DNA from: Noviherbaspirillum saxi
Lineage (GTDB): Bacteria > Pseudomonadota > Gammaproteobacteria > Burkholderiales > Burkholderiaceae_D
DNA: 64,000 nucleotides
Direction of reading: 5' to 3'
NCBI RefSeq assembly: GCF_003591035.1
Contig: NZ_QYUO01000003.1
Location: 372,001 to 436,000, forward strand
Shown: positions 54,411 through 62,344 of the stretch, piece after piece
Numbering within the stretch: position 1 is the first letter of the stretch
Layout: every line of letters starts with the position of its first letter
Notes under the pieces: model-generated
Told to the model about the DNA's origin: nothing
What the model saw: the letters and a program-made list of their open reading frames with translations, nothing else
Databases searched by the model: none
Made by a program: the position numbers and the translations under genes

Positions 54411-55316
54411 ATGACTTTCGACGGACGACAACTTGCTGCCTTTCTCGCCATAGTCCAGCACGGTAGCTTGGGCCGTGCGGCCGAGGAATTGCACATCACC
54501 CAACCGGGCTTGAGCCGGACCATCAAGCGGCTGGAAGAACAGCTGGGTGCACCGCTGTTCGAGCGCAATTCCAAGGGCATGCTGCTCACGCCGATCGGCG
54601 AAGCGCTGCTGCCGCGAGCCACGCTGCTCCAGCAGGAATCCGCGCATGCGATAGAAGAAATCAATGCCATGCGGGGTCTTGCAAAAGGCACCATCAAGGT
54701 GGGATCGATCGGCAGCGTCGCGAGCCATATCCTGCCCATGGCGATCGACCGCGTGCTCAATCGCTGGCCCAACCTGCGGGTGTATGTGATTGAAGGCGTG
54801 TGGGACAGGCTGGCCGAAGGCTTGAACAAGCACGAAATCGACATTGCGCTGGGCGTGGCAATGGAGGACAGCGATGACATCGTCGCCATCGCGGACTGCC
54901 GCTGGGAAGACAACAGCTACATCGTCGCGTCGCCGGCCCATCCTTTACACGCGCAAACGACTGTCAGCCTGGCGGATACCCTGCATCATCGCTGGGCCAC
55001 CATGCCGCGCGGGACGGCGCCGTTCAATCACATGCGCGATATTTTTCGGGCGCATGGCATCACACCGCCCAATGTCGTGGTCGAAACGCGTTCCGTGGTC
55101 ATGCTCAAGAGCCTGGTCAGCGAAGCGGGATTTCTCAGCTGGATGTCGGGGACAATGTATGAAGCGGAAAGCAAGGCCGGGCTGATCGAAGCCCTGCCGA
55201 TCAAGAATATCAAAGCAACACGGAGTCTGACCGCGTTCCGGCGCCGCAAAGGGATTCTTCCGAAACCGGCGGTGAAGTTGATTGAGGAGTTGCGCTTGAT
55301 TGCGGCCGGTGGGTAG
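54411..55316 (+). CDS. LysR-family regulator, divergent from the benzoylformate operon
   Basis: A 301-residue LysR protein. HTH: LAAFLAIVQHGSLGRAAEEL, HITQPGLSRTIKRLEEQLG, FERNSKGMLLTPIGEAL. Effector domain: GTIKVGSIGSVASHILPMA and HEIDIALGVAME. ATG 54411, 126 bases from the divergent mdlC start, the standard geometry for LysR control of the adjoining operon from the shared promoter region. Confidence 0.9.
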   Translation: MTFDGRQLAAFLAIVQHGSLGRAAEELHITQPGLSRTIKRLEEQLGAPLFERNSKGMLLTPIGEALLPRATLLQQESAHAIEEINAMRGLAKGTIKVGSIGSVASHILPMAIDRVLNRWPNLRVYVIEGVWDRLAEGLNKHEIDIALGVAMEDSDDIVAIADCRWEDNSYIVASPAHPLHAQTTVSLADTLHHRWATMPRGTAPFNHMRDIFRAHGITPPNVVVETRSVVMLKSLVSEAGFLSWMSGTMYEAESKAGLIEALPIKNIKATRSLTAFRRRKGILPKPAVKLIEELRLIAAGG

Positions 55317-55322
55317 TGTCGT

Positions 55323-56141
55323 TCACGCCTGTGAGACCATTGCGCATGCCGCCAGAAGTTCTCCCGGCGTCATCCCCATCTGTTCGCGAAAGGCGGCGAT
55401 GAACGCAGACATGCTCTCATAGCCGCACGCCAGCGCCACGTCCGTCACGCGGTCTCCCCGCTCAAGCAGCGGCAAGGCACTCAGTATGCGTGCACGCTGT
55501 CGCCACAGTCTGAAGCTGAGGCCGGTCTGCTGCCGGAACAAGCGGCTCAGCGTTCTTTCGGAAAGATGAAGCCGCGCGCCATAATCGGCGAGGCTCGCGC
55601 CGCCGTCCGGCTTCGCGTTCATTTCCGTGCATATGTGCCGAAGACGCGCATCCTGGGGCCAGGGCAGTGACAAACCCAGCTCCGGTGCGCAAGCGAGCTG
55701 ATCCAGCAACACCTGCACCAGCCTGCCTTCCGTTCCCTGTTCGTCATATTCCGCCGGAAATTCACTAAACGTGCGAATCAGTTCACGCGTCAACGGCGTC
55801 ACTGCCAACACGCGGCATTCGGAAGCATGACGTGGCACGGCAGCCGATTCGATATAAAGGCTTCTGATTTCCGTATGCGGCGCACACCGTACCGCATGCG
55901 GCACCCTGGCAGGAATCCAGATTGCCCGAAGCGGAGGAGCCACAAATCGCCCGGTCGACGTTACCACTTCGATCACACCGTGCAGCGCATAGGACAACTG
56001 CACCCAGGAATGCGTATGCCGATGCCCGATGGGGCGATTCGGCAACCCGCGGATATGTCCGTAGACGGGACGCGGCAAGGTTCGCAGTGAGTTCAGCTCT
56101 GACTGCGGTGCCGTGAAAATGTCCGATGGGCGATGTTTCAT
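55323..56141 (-). CDS. AraC-family transcriptional regulator (cupin-sensing)
   Basis: A 272-residue regulator. An N-terminal cupin-like domain (IGHRHTHSWVQLSYALHGVI, WIPARVPHAVRC) precedes two C-terminal HTH motifs: SLADYGARLHLSERTLSRLF and VTDVALACGYESMSAFIAAF. ATG 56141. It converges on the LysR gene with only six bases between stops. The target is unknown; no divergent partner operon is visible. Confidence 0.88.
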   Translation of the reverse strand: MKHRPSDIFTAPQSELNSLRTLPRPVYGHIRGLPNRPIGHRHTHSWVQLSYALHGVIEVVTSTGRFVAPPLRAIWIPARVPHAVRCAPHTEIRSLYIESAAVPRHASECRVLAVTPLTRELIRTFSEFPAEYDEQGTEGRLVQVLLDQLACAPELGLSLPWPQDARLRHICTEMNAKPDGGASLADYGARLHLSERTLSRLFRQQTGLSFRLWRQRARILSALPLLERGDRVTDVALACGYESMSAFIAAFREQMGMTPGELLAACAMVSQA

Positions 56142-56287
56142 ATCCGTTTAGCGACAAACCTCATGAAAGCAACACGGTAATGTATCTCCAATCAGCCTGC
56201 AAGCAAGTCCGTTGACAAGCTCGCCGTGTTGTTGATGTTCAGTTATCAGCAAGCCGGCGGAATACAAATCATCTCTGGACCAATAAC

Positions 56288-56935
56288 ATGATGCGAGATG
56301 TCGAGATTCTCCCCGTGCACGCCAGGAACCCGGTCGAAAGCCTGTTCTTGCATCATCGACATATCCAGGCCATCAGGACAGCGAAACGTCCAGTCTTGTT
56401 GACGGATTCCGAACGCAGTCATGCTTATCGGAAAATCTTGGTCCCCGTCGACTTTACCGAAACAGCAAAAACGGCGGCGCAATTTGTGCTGGATTGCTAT
56501 CCCTATGCGCAAATGGTTTTTCTTCATGCCTTGCCTGTCACTGACTACAAACTGCATGACGCTGATCTGCGATCAAAAGCTGCCCTTCCCTGCAAGGTTC
56601 AGGCATGGCAGTCCTCAAGAGAAAACTTGCGTCGCTTTATCGACGAACTCAATCCCGGTCAACAGTTGCTGTCGGGCGTAGTGCATTCCGGATCTTCGCT
56701 CACTGTCATCAGCGATTATGCGGTGCGGATGCGAGCCGATCTGATCGTTATTGGCATTGAAAGATCTTCCTGGATCGAAGCCCTTGTTCTGGGAAGCGCC
56801 GCATGGCGTCTTGCGAAAACCTTGGATACCGATGTGCTGGCCGTGCCCGCTTGCTACCGTCGGCACAACTCGGCAATATCTAAGCAAGCTGTACCAATGT
56901 TGAAGAATTCCACCTGTTTTTCGTCTGGCCGCTAA
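56288..56935 (+). CDS. Universal stress protein (UspA family) with vestigial first domain
   Basis: A 215-residue protein. The UspA domain spans about residues 47-190: YRKILVPVDFTETAKTAAQF, VISDYAVRMRADLIVIGIE and EALVLGSAAWRLAKT. The preceding 45 residues (HARNPVESLFLHHRHIQAI, KRPVLLTD) resemble the last part of another Usp domain, as in tandem-domain stress proteins, so the gene appears to have lost its 5' half. ATG 56288 has no strong ribosome site. The nucleotide-binding glycines are partly replaced (GIERSSW), so ATP binding is doubtful. Its TAA stop lies in the first bases of palindrome C. Confidence 0.75.
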   Translation: MMRDVEILPVHARNPVESLFLHHRHIQAIRTAKRPVLLTDSERSHAYRKILVPVDFTETAKTAAQFVLDCYPYAQMVFLHALPVTDYKLHDADLRSKAALPCKVQAWQSSRENLRRFIDELNPGQQLLSGVVHSGSSLTVISDYAVRMRADLIVIGIERSSWIEALVLGSAAWRLAKTLDTDVLAVPACYRRHNSAISKQAVPMLKNSTCFSSGR

Positions 56936-57109
56936 GGAATGTGTACGGAATAAGTTACCGATTTGGACGCGTCCGACGGGATGCGCTGCAAGGGGCCCGC
57001 CGAGGGGCGCGAGAAGGAGTCATAGCGAGCTATGGCGACGCCGAGCAACGCTGCAGCGCGCCCGTCAGACGTGAACCAAATCGGGAAATTATTTCGTACA
57101 CATTCCTTA
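56933..57109. repeat. Palindromic element C (about 177 bp)
   Basis: Ends TAAGGAATGTGTACG and CGTACACATTCCTTA are perfect inverted repeats. Inner arms GATTTGGACGCGTC and GACGTGAACCAAATC pair imperfectly. The centre is GTCATAGCGAGCTATGGC. The left end includes the UspA stop codon. The core logic (AGTCA-TAGC-n-GCTA-TGGC, then GCAACGC) resembles family B. Confidence 0.8.
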
Positions 57110-57110
57110 A

Positions 57111-57184
57111 TACCAATCCCAACCCATAGCGTGACCAATGAAATCGATGGATTTTTTTGACTGGCAAGGCGCAGGAGGAATCGA
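57111..57184. repeat. Half copy of palindromic element B (B3)
   Basis: Starts TACCAATCCCAACCCATA and continues through GCGTGACCAATGAAATCGA and CTGGCAAGGCGCAGGAGGA as in B1, then diverges before the centre. It begins one base after palindrome C ends, so C may have been inserted beside B, or the other half was deleted. Confidence 0.75.
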
Positions 57185-57756
57185 GCGGTCGAGTTGACGA
57201 AATATCTGAAGTGTATATACTCGACTCAAACAAACCTCCCGTCATCCAAGCAATCCCGTGAACAAGATCTGCATCCTCGCGAATCGCAACTGTTCCTCCC
57301 TGGTTAAGGGAGTGTCGGCTATTGCTGGATCGATCACCCGCATTCGTCTTCAGGACCGTTCATCGTATGGCTATTCTGCCCTGAATATCTGTCGTGTCCA
57401 GTTGTCCAACCGAGACCTCGCCTGCCTTTCTTAGGCTCGGTGAGGCCAGGAAGAACCTAGCCGTTCTCTCCATCCTCCCGAGCCACGCTCTCCCGAGATT
57501 TGAATGACTTGCCGGTGCGCTGCTGCGCCTGACAAGCCTTGTCTTTTTCCATTACCGGCCATGCCTTCATCATCGGCCGAGGGGAATCTTTTGCCATGAG
57601 AACCGAACGCGTGTTGGCCGGCATTGCCGCAGTACCCATTCCTTATGGTTGTGTGCAGCACGTTGAAATTGTCGATGTGCGTGCCGCAATCCGTTGAAGT
57701 TCCAACGCATCTGGACGCAACTCCATATCAATGCATTTGCTATTGGAATCACAATA
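57185..57756. other. 570-base intergenic region upstream of rnk
   Basis: No convincing gene. A minus-strand frame of 46 codons (57457-57597) lacks a ribosome site. I recognise no terminator or tRNA. Confidence 0.35.
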
Positions 57757-58164
57757 ATGAAACCATCTATCACCGTATCACTGCACGACCTGGAACGCCT
57801 TGAATTATTATTGGATACGCTGCCTTCCACAGCCGGGGAAAGCAAACGTGCACTACTCGATGAACTGACCCGGGCGCACATCGTCGAATCCACGGACATT
57901 CCTTCTTCAGTAGTGGCGATGCATTCCAAAGTGCGCTTCGACATCGCGGCCACAAGAGAAGAATTTTGCCTGACGCTTGTATATCCGAAAGAAACACACA
58001 CCGCGCCTGACACCATTTCAGTCCTCACGCCGATCGGCACTGCGCTATTGGGCATGTCCGTCGGAAGCAGTATTGAGTGGCCGCGACGCGACGGCCAAAT
58101 GCTGACGCTCAAGGTACTGGAGATCATTTCCCGTTCCGAGCGGGAGGAAGAAAATAAGCGTTGA
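57757..58164 (+). CDS. rnk: Regulator of nucleoside diphosphate kinase (Rnk)
   Basis: A 135-residue protein of the Rnk/GreA-like family, which binds RNA polymerase near the secondary channel. N-terminal coiled-coil region KPSITVSLHDLERLELLLDT; the C-terminal FKBP-like domain has VVAMHSKVRFDIAATREEF, TLVYPKETH, ISVLTPIGTALLGMSVGSSI and EWPRRDG. ATG 57757 is chosen; the frame opens earlier at 57694 but without homology. It is a single gene. Confidence 0.9.
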   Translation: MKPSITVSLHDLERLELLLDTLPSTAGESKRALLDELTRAHIVESTDIPSSVVAMHSKVRFDIAATREEFCLTLVYPKETHTAPDTISVLTPIGTALLGMSVGSSIEWPRRDGQMLTLKVLEIISRSEREEENKR

Positions 58165-58192
58165 TGGTCAACCATGAAGCACTAAACTTGTC

Positions 58193-58711
58193 ATGATGAA
58201 TACAAATACTTTTGCATATCGAGCGATTGAAATCAGCGATATACCCGACATCCTCCATATTCAGGCGGAAAACTACCCCATATCGATGCAAGAAGATGAA
58301 GGTATTGTCAGAAGCCGGATTCTTGCCGCACCGGATACCTCGCTGCTCGTGCTCGACCATCATGGCGTCTGCGGATATCTATTCGCCTATCCATCATTAT
58401 TGGGGCGTGTGGCCGCCCTCAATCGGCCATTCGTCATTGCCAGGAAAGCCGACACCCTGTATCTGCATGATTTAGCCATCTCCAGGCGGGTCACCGGGGC
58501 GGGATTGGGAAAATCATTGGTCAGCGTGGCAACCGAGCTGGGCAAAATGAAAGGGTTTACCTATTCCTCTTTGATGTCGGTGCAGGATTCGCTTGGATTC
58601 TGGAAAAAGCTTGGATATCAGGTACGACCTTCGATTGACCATGCTTCTACTGCGGCCCTGCATTCCTATCCGGACAATGCGGTCTATATGGTGAAGCCGT
58701 TGGTTGTCTAA
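58193..58711 (+). CDS. GNAT-family N-acetyltransferase
   Basis: A 172-residue acetyltransferase. Motif order: IEISDIPDILHIQAENYP at the N-terminus, LYLHDLAISRRVTGAGLGKS (acetyl-CoA pyrophosphate loop, V-x-G-x-GLGKS), and SVQDSLGFWKKLGYQ near the end. Start ATG 58193 (two adjacent ATG). It lies 28 bases after rnk in the same direction, so co-transcription is likely. The acceptor is unknown. Confidence 0.88.
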   Translation: MMNTNTFAYRAIEISDIPDILHIQAENYPISMQEDEGIVRSRILAAPDTSLLVLDHHGVCGYLFAYPSLLGRVAALNRPFVIARKADTLYLHDLAISRRVTGAGLGKSLVSVATELGKMKGFTYSSLMSVQDSLGFWKKLGYQVRPSIDHASTAALHSYPDNAVYMVKPLVV

Positions 58712-59054
58712 ACTTGGCGTTGAGGATGTGCAAAAAGTCATACAGATCAATTACGGCTACGTCACGACGGCCGTGCCCGGACACTTACACATAGGCGTTA
58801 AACGCATCCGCTTCCGCGTCAATACGGCTCAGACCTGACCCAATACTGTTCCTGACCATTGAATTTTTCAAGGGCTTGAGAAGCCGGCTTGAACCGGATG
58901 AACAGTGAGTCATCACGTTTCAAGGGGACGGGGACAGACCACTATTAAGCTTTCGAAAACCGTGGTCTGCCCCTCTATTACGGGCTGCGCCTGCTGGGGC
59001 TTGCAGGAACCGGGAGCGGGTAAAACGACTTTGCCCAACTCAGCGATGAGTCAG
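58712..59054. other. Intergenic region with a degraded transposon-like palindrome
   Basis: About 340 bases. The pair GGGGACAGACCAC (58930-58942) and GTGGTCTGCCCC (58962-58973) is an inverted repeat with one bulge. I recall this kind of motif beside REP-associated Y1 transposases, but no transposase gene is here. The small frame crossing it (58905-59099) has no family match that I trust. Confidence 0.4.
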
Positions 59055-59831
59055 TCAGACCGCGACTTTTTCAGCGCGTTTCTCGACAAAATCGCTTAAT
59101 CGGCTTTGCACTTCGTCGCCGGTCTGCACCAAGGCGGCAATCAACGACTCGGTGAACAAGCCGTCCGTGGCGGACATGTCCCACACTTTGTTGATCCCCG
59201 ACACAATCGCGTAGTTCGACAATGGCGCATTGGTCGCAATCTTTTGTGCCAGCGCGATGGCTTTTGCCAGCGCGCCGCCGGTCGGCGTGAGGTAATGCAG
59301 CAGACCGGTGCGCAGGCCTTCTTCGCAATCCATGACGCGGCCAGTGAGCATCATTTCGATCATGCGGTTCGGCGTGATGATGCGCGCCGTGCGGACTGTC
59401 GCGCCACCGCCGGTAAAGATGCCGCGCTGTCCTTCCGGCAGCGCGAAATAGGATGTCTGGTCGCCGACCCGGATATGGGCTGCCGTGGCAAGCTCAAGTC
59501 CGCCGCCGACCACGGCACCCTGTAACGCGGCGATCACCGGAATGCCGCCATGCTGGATACGGTCGAAGGCGCGGTGCCATCCCTGGCACACACGCATGAA
59601 TTCAGCCGCTGATCGCGCCTTGACGTAATGCTCTTTCAAATCCAGCCCGGCGCAGAAGTGCGAACCCTGTGCTGCCAGCACGATCGCGCGGACCTGTTTT
59701 GGTACGGATGAAAAATAGTGTTCGATCTCGGCCACGGCTGCTTCGTCCAAGGCATTGCGCCTGTCTGGACGGTTCAGCGTGACGACGGCAATCGGGCCTT
59801 CCATTTTCAATTCGAGAGACGAATAGTTCAT
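59055..59831 (-). CDS. Enoyl-CoA hydratase/isomerase family protein
   Basis: A 258-residue crotonase. IAVVTLNRPDRRNALDEAA, SHFCAGLDLKEH (oxyanion hole), ALQGAVVGGGLELATAAHIR and FALPEGQRGIFTGGGATVR (an acidic residue at the hydratase-type position). ATG 59831 with TGGAG about eight bases upstream; the longer frame to 59888 is not supported. It is divergent from an AraC-type regulator gene, which probably controls it. Confidence 0.88.
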   Translation of the reverse strand: MNYSSLELKMEGPIAVVTLNRPDRRNALDEAAVAEIEHYFSSVPKQVRAIVLAAQGSHFCAGLDLKEHYVKARSAAEFMRVCQGWHRAFDRIQHGGIPVIAALQGAVVGGGLELATAAHIRVGDQTSYFALPEGQRGIFTGGGATVRTARIITPNRMIEMMLTGRVMDCEEGLRTGLLHYLTPTGGALAKAIALAQKIATNAPLSNYAIVSGINKVWDMSATDGLFTESLIAALVQTGDEVQSRLSDFVEKRAEKVAV

Positions 59832-60020
59832 GAGCGCTCCATGCGTAAGCAAACAATTAGGCAGACAATAATTACCTAACCCGGCCACTGCTTGCCGTGG
59901 CCGGGCGATGTTGAAACCCTGTACCTATTCAGGTATTTACGGGTAAAGTATAGGTACCGGATCAGGGACGAGAACGCACTTTGCGCCAACTTATATGCAT
60001 AACGCGCCATAATTATTTCG

Positions 60021-61061
60021 ATGATCGAGAACCCACATCAGGTCTCCGCAACCGTGTCTGCGCATTTTCTGCATGCGATGCTGCGTCCTGTACGGCAGGT
60101 GCGCAATCATGCGGCGGTGATGGGCATACTGAGCGAAGCCCGGATAGCGCCGGAGTTGCTTGATCGACCCGGCGCCAGGATTACGCGCGAACAATTTGTG
60201 TTGCTCTACAAGCGGATTGCGTTTGAATTGGACGATGAAATGCTTGGCCTGTGGTCCAGGCCAGTACGCGGGGGAACGCTCAAATACCTGTGTCTCAGCT
60301 TGCTGGATGCACCAACGATCCTGATCGCGTTAAATCGCTTTCTTCGTTTCTGGAACCTCATCCTCGACGATTACCGTTTGCACATGTCGCGGCAAAACGG
60401 CCTGGTGCGCATCAGTCTGGCGCCACGCCATCCAGCAGTACCCGTGACGATGCTGGGCCATGAACTGATGATGAAGTTGATACATGGAATCGTGTCATGG
60501 CTGCTGGCCAAGGAGATTGCGATTGAACGCGTGGAGTTCGCATTCGATCGTCCGGCGCACGCCGCCGATTACATTTTTTTGTACCCTGGAGAAGTTACTT
60601 ATTCCGCCAGAGAGTCGTGCGTCTGGCTCGCCGATGCCTACTGCCAGATGTCATTCAAGCGCGAAAAGCACCAGCTCTGGGCATTCCTGAAAAGAGCGCC
60701 GGAAGACTGGGCATTCACCATGTTTAATCGTGGCTCGATCAGTGCGCGCACACGCGAGTATCTGGAAACTCGCCTCGATCAAGCGGTGGACATCCAACAC
60801 GTCGCCGACGCCTTCCATTTATCGGTGCGCACCCTGACCCGTAAATTTACCGACGAAGGTGTCACGTTTCAGTCGGTTAAGGATGCATTGCGGCGCGACG
60901 TCGCGGTACAACGCCTGAGCAAATCGACGACGTCCATTGCCGCCATCGCGATGGACCTGGGGTATGCCAATGCGGCGGCATTCTGCCGCGCGTTCAAGCA
61001 ATGGACTGGGAGCACGCCGACCGCTTATCGGCGCGGCGATGATCGTCATGAAGTGTCGTGA
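60021..61061 (+). CDS. AraC-family regulator with arabinose-binding-like N-terminal domain
   Basis: A 346-residue regulator of the OruR/ArgR-like AraC subgroup. N-terminal ligand domain about residues 20-205 (GILSEARIAPELLDRPGARI, GTLKYLCLSLLDAP). C-terminal HTH pair: DIQHVADAFHLSVRTLTRKF and SIAAIAMDLGYANAAAFCRAF, then WTGSTPTAYR. ATG 60021. The 190-base gap to the divergent crotonase gene is the likely shared control region. Confidence 0.9.
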   Translation: MIENPHQVSATVSAHFLHAMLRPVRQVRNHAAVMGILSEARIAPELLDRPGARITREQFVLLYKRIAFELDDEMLGLWSRPVRGGTLKYLCLSLLDAPTILIALNRFLRFWNLILDDYRLHMSRQNGLVRISLAPRHPAVPVTMLGHELMMKLIHGIVSWLLAKEIAIERVEFAFDRPAHAADYIFLYPGEVTYSARESCVWLADAYCQMSFKREKHQLWAFLKRAPEDWAFTMFNRGSISARTREYLETRLDQAVDIQHVADAFHLSVRTLTRKFTDEGVTFQSVKDALRRDVAVQRLSKSTTSIAAIAMDLGYANAAAFCRAFKQWTGSTPTAYRRGDDRHEVS

Positions 61062-61081
61062 AGGTCGAGAGAGGTGTGCCC

Positions 61082-61440
61082 TTATCCTGGACTCCGGGCA
61101 AACTGCGATTCCTCCATGCTGATCACGCGCCGGATTTCATCGGTCTTGAAACCAAGCGCCATCGGGCGGCGGATGTTCGGCAGCGCCACTACGTCGTACA
61201 GTTCTTCGACCACGCCTTCCATGCGAAGCCAGTGCACCACGTCGCCGGTGCGTAGGTCGATGACCTGAATCCCGCAGCGCGGCTCGGCGTTGCGTCCCCT
61301 CAGATTGCCGTCCAGCGCCAGACCGCTGAAGGTCTTGTTGTGGCGCGGCTTCGACAAGCCGACCAGCGCGAAGTCGCCATGAAAACTCAAGCCGCGCAGA
61401 TAGCCGGGGCAGAAGCGCGCTGGCACGAAGCGTCCGGCAG
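61082..61440 (-). pseudogene. C-terminal fragment of a TIGR03032-like protein, cut by a MITE
   Basis: The minus-strand frame entering from MITE copy A3 gives FVPARFCPGYLRGLSFHGDF, ALVGLSKPRHNKTFSGLALD, AEPRCGIQVIDLRTGDVVHW, EELYDVVALPNIRRPMALGF and KTDEIRRVISM, which I recognise as the C-terminus of the TIGR03032 (DUF4915) beta-propeller-like family of about 350 residues. The frame upstream of 61441 is MITE sequence, so about two thirds of the gene is missing. No part of it appears beyond the MITE, so a deletion accompanied or followed the insertion. Confidence 0.6.
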
Positions 61441-61443
61441 CTA

Positions 61444-61658
61444 AGCAGGTGTACAAAAGTTTTTTGACAAAGATGTGAAGTCGCAAGCGGGCTTGGCCGT
61501 CGGATGAGAAATTCCCTTCGCCCGTCTTTCCCGCGAAGGCGGGAATCCATACTGAGGTTGGTCCGAGTGACTCCCTATGGATTCCCGCCGTCGCGGGAAA
61601 GACGATGATTTGAGCGGCGAGGGGTCAAATACTGCCAAAAGACTTTTGTATACCTGCT
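61444..61658. repeat. MITE-like element A3
   Basis: A 215-bp copy of family A. AGCAGGTGTACAAAAGT at the left, ACTTTTGTATACCTGCT at the right, TA on both sides (61442-61443 and 61659-61660). The core has TTTCCCGCGAAGGCGGGAAT and its inverted partner ATTCCCGCCGTCGCGGGAAA. It ends the TIGR03032-like fragment. Confidence 0.85.
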
Positions 61659-61765
61659 TATGGGGTCACACCCAGTATGGGGTCAGATACCGTCTTTAAA
61701 GTCAATCGCCATGCCAGGTCTTGTAAGCCAACATATGCATGATTGCAAGACCTCATCCTTCTTTC

Positions 61766-62176
61766 TCATCTCGGCTTCGGCGGCAATGACCTAATTACAC
61801 CGCCACTACCTCCGAGATCTGCCAACGATGCATCGTTATATGCCCCTTGTGATTCGGTTCGCCCCATTGGATCAGAGTCAACATTACTTAAAAACTCATC
61901 CATCTCGATCTGTTTGGCTGCGTAATTCGATCCCCCCTTGAACACGACGGACCCGATAAACGGCATCGCCCCCGGCTCGGTGGCATTCCTCTCCCGAATC
62001 TCGGATTGTCGGAACGTGGTCAGCTCGCTTTCCTGCTGACTTCCCCTGCCGATGCCATCCACGATGGAATTCCCCAGTGCATTGCCGAACGCATTCGGCC
62101 CGACGTGAAGTCGTAGCCGCATGCCCCGCGCACGCAGAGTCGGCGCGGGTTTCGGCGGAGTGGCGTAGGCAAACAT
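61766..62176 (-). CDS. Small ORF, possible C-terminal fragment of a large surface or polymorphic-toxin protein
   Basis: A 136-residue frame from ATG 62176. The stretch NAFGNALGNSIVDGIGRGSQ resembles the GNALGNSI linker that I associate with very large secreted, Rhs-like or hemagglutinin-like proteins; the rest (KGGSNYAAKQIEMDEF, DLGGSGGVIRSLPPK) is low-complexity and gives no domain. The N-terminus MFAYATPPKPAPTLRA has no signal peptide and no ribosome site stands out. I think it is a remnant of a longer gene, but a small free-standing gene cannot be excluded. Confidence 0.35.
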   Translation of the reverse strand: MFAYATPPKPAPTLRARGMRLRLHVGPNAFGNALGNSIVDGIGRGSQQESELTTFRQSEIRERNATEPGAMPFIGSVVFKGGSNYAAKQIEMDEFLSNVDSDPMGRTESQGAYNDASLADLGGSGGVIRSLPPKPR

Positions 62177-62237
62177 CCGGGCATTTTAACTTTTTGGCCC
62201 CGATGTGCAGTTTTCGGCCGCGCAGCGGCCGGCAGGT

Positions 62238-62296
62238 GGTCACGGATTGTGACCGCCTCGATGCCGGTGTTTGAGGTCACAGTCTGTGACCTCAAA
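62238..62296. promoter_or_regulatory. Two GGTCAC palindromes
   Basis: GGTCAC-GGATT-GTGACC (62238-62254) and a 27-bp perfect palindrome with arms TTTGAGGTCACAG and CTGTGACCTCAAA around a single T (62270-62296). Both share GGTCAC...GTGACC, with 15 bases between them. They could be a dimeric regulator's operators or recombinase binding sites at the edge of the mobile region. Confidence 0.5.
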
Positions 62297-62344
62297 CCGA
62301 CCAACGGCGGCTAAGGGAAGATCGCGCCGTCGCCGGCCGCCGCT

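Noticed and set aside
57457..57597. 46-codon minus-strand ORF upstream of rnk
   Set aside because: Composition looks protein-like, but there is no ribosome site and no family I can name.
58905..59099. P-loop-like short ORF (GAGKTTL) near the crotonase gene
   Set aside because: The motif is isolated in 64 codons with no ATPase context, and the frame overlaps the crotonase 3' end; chance match.
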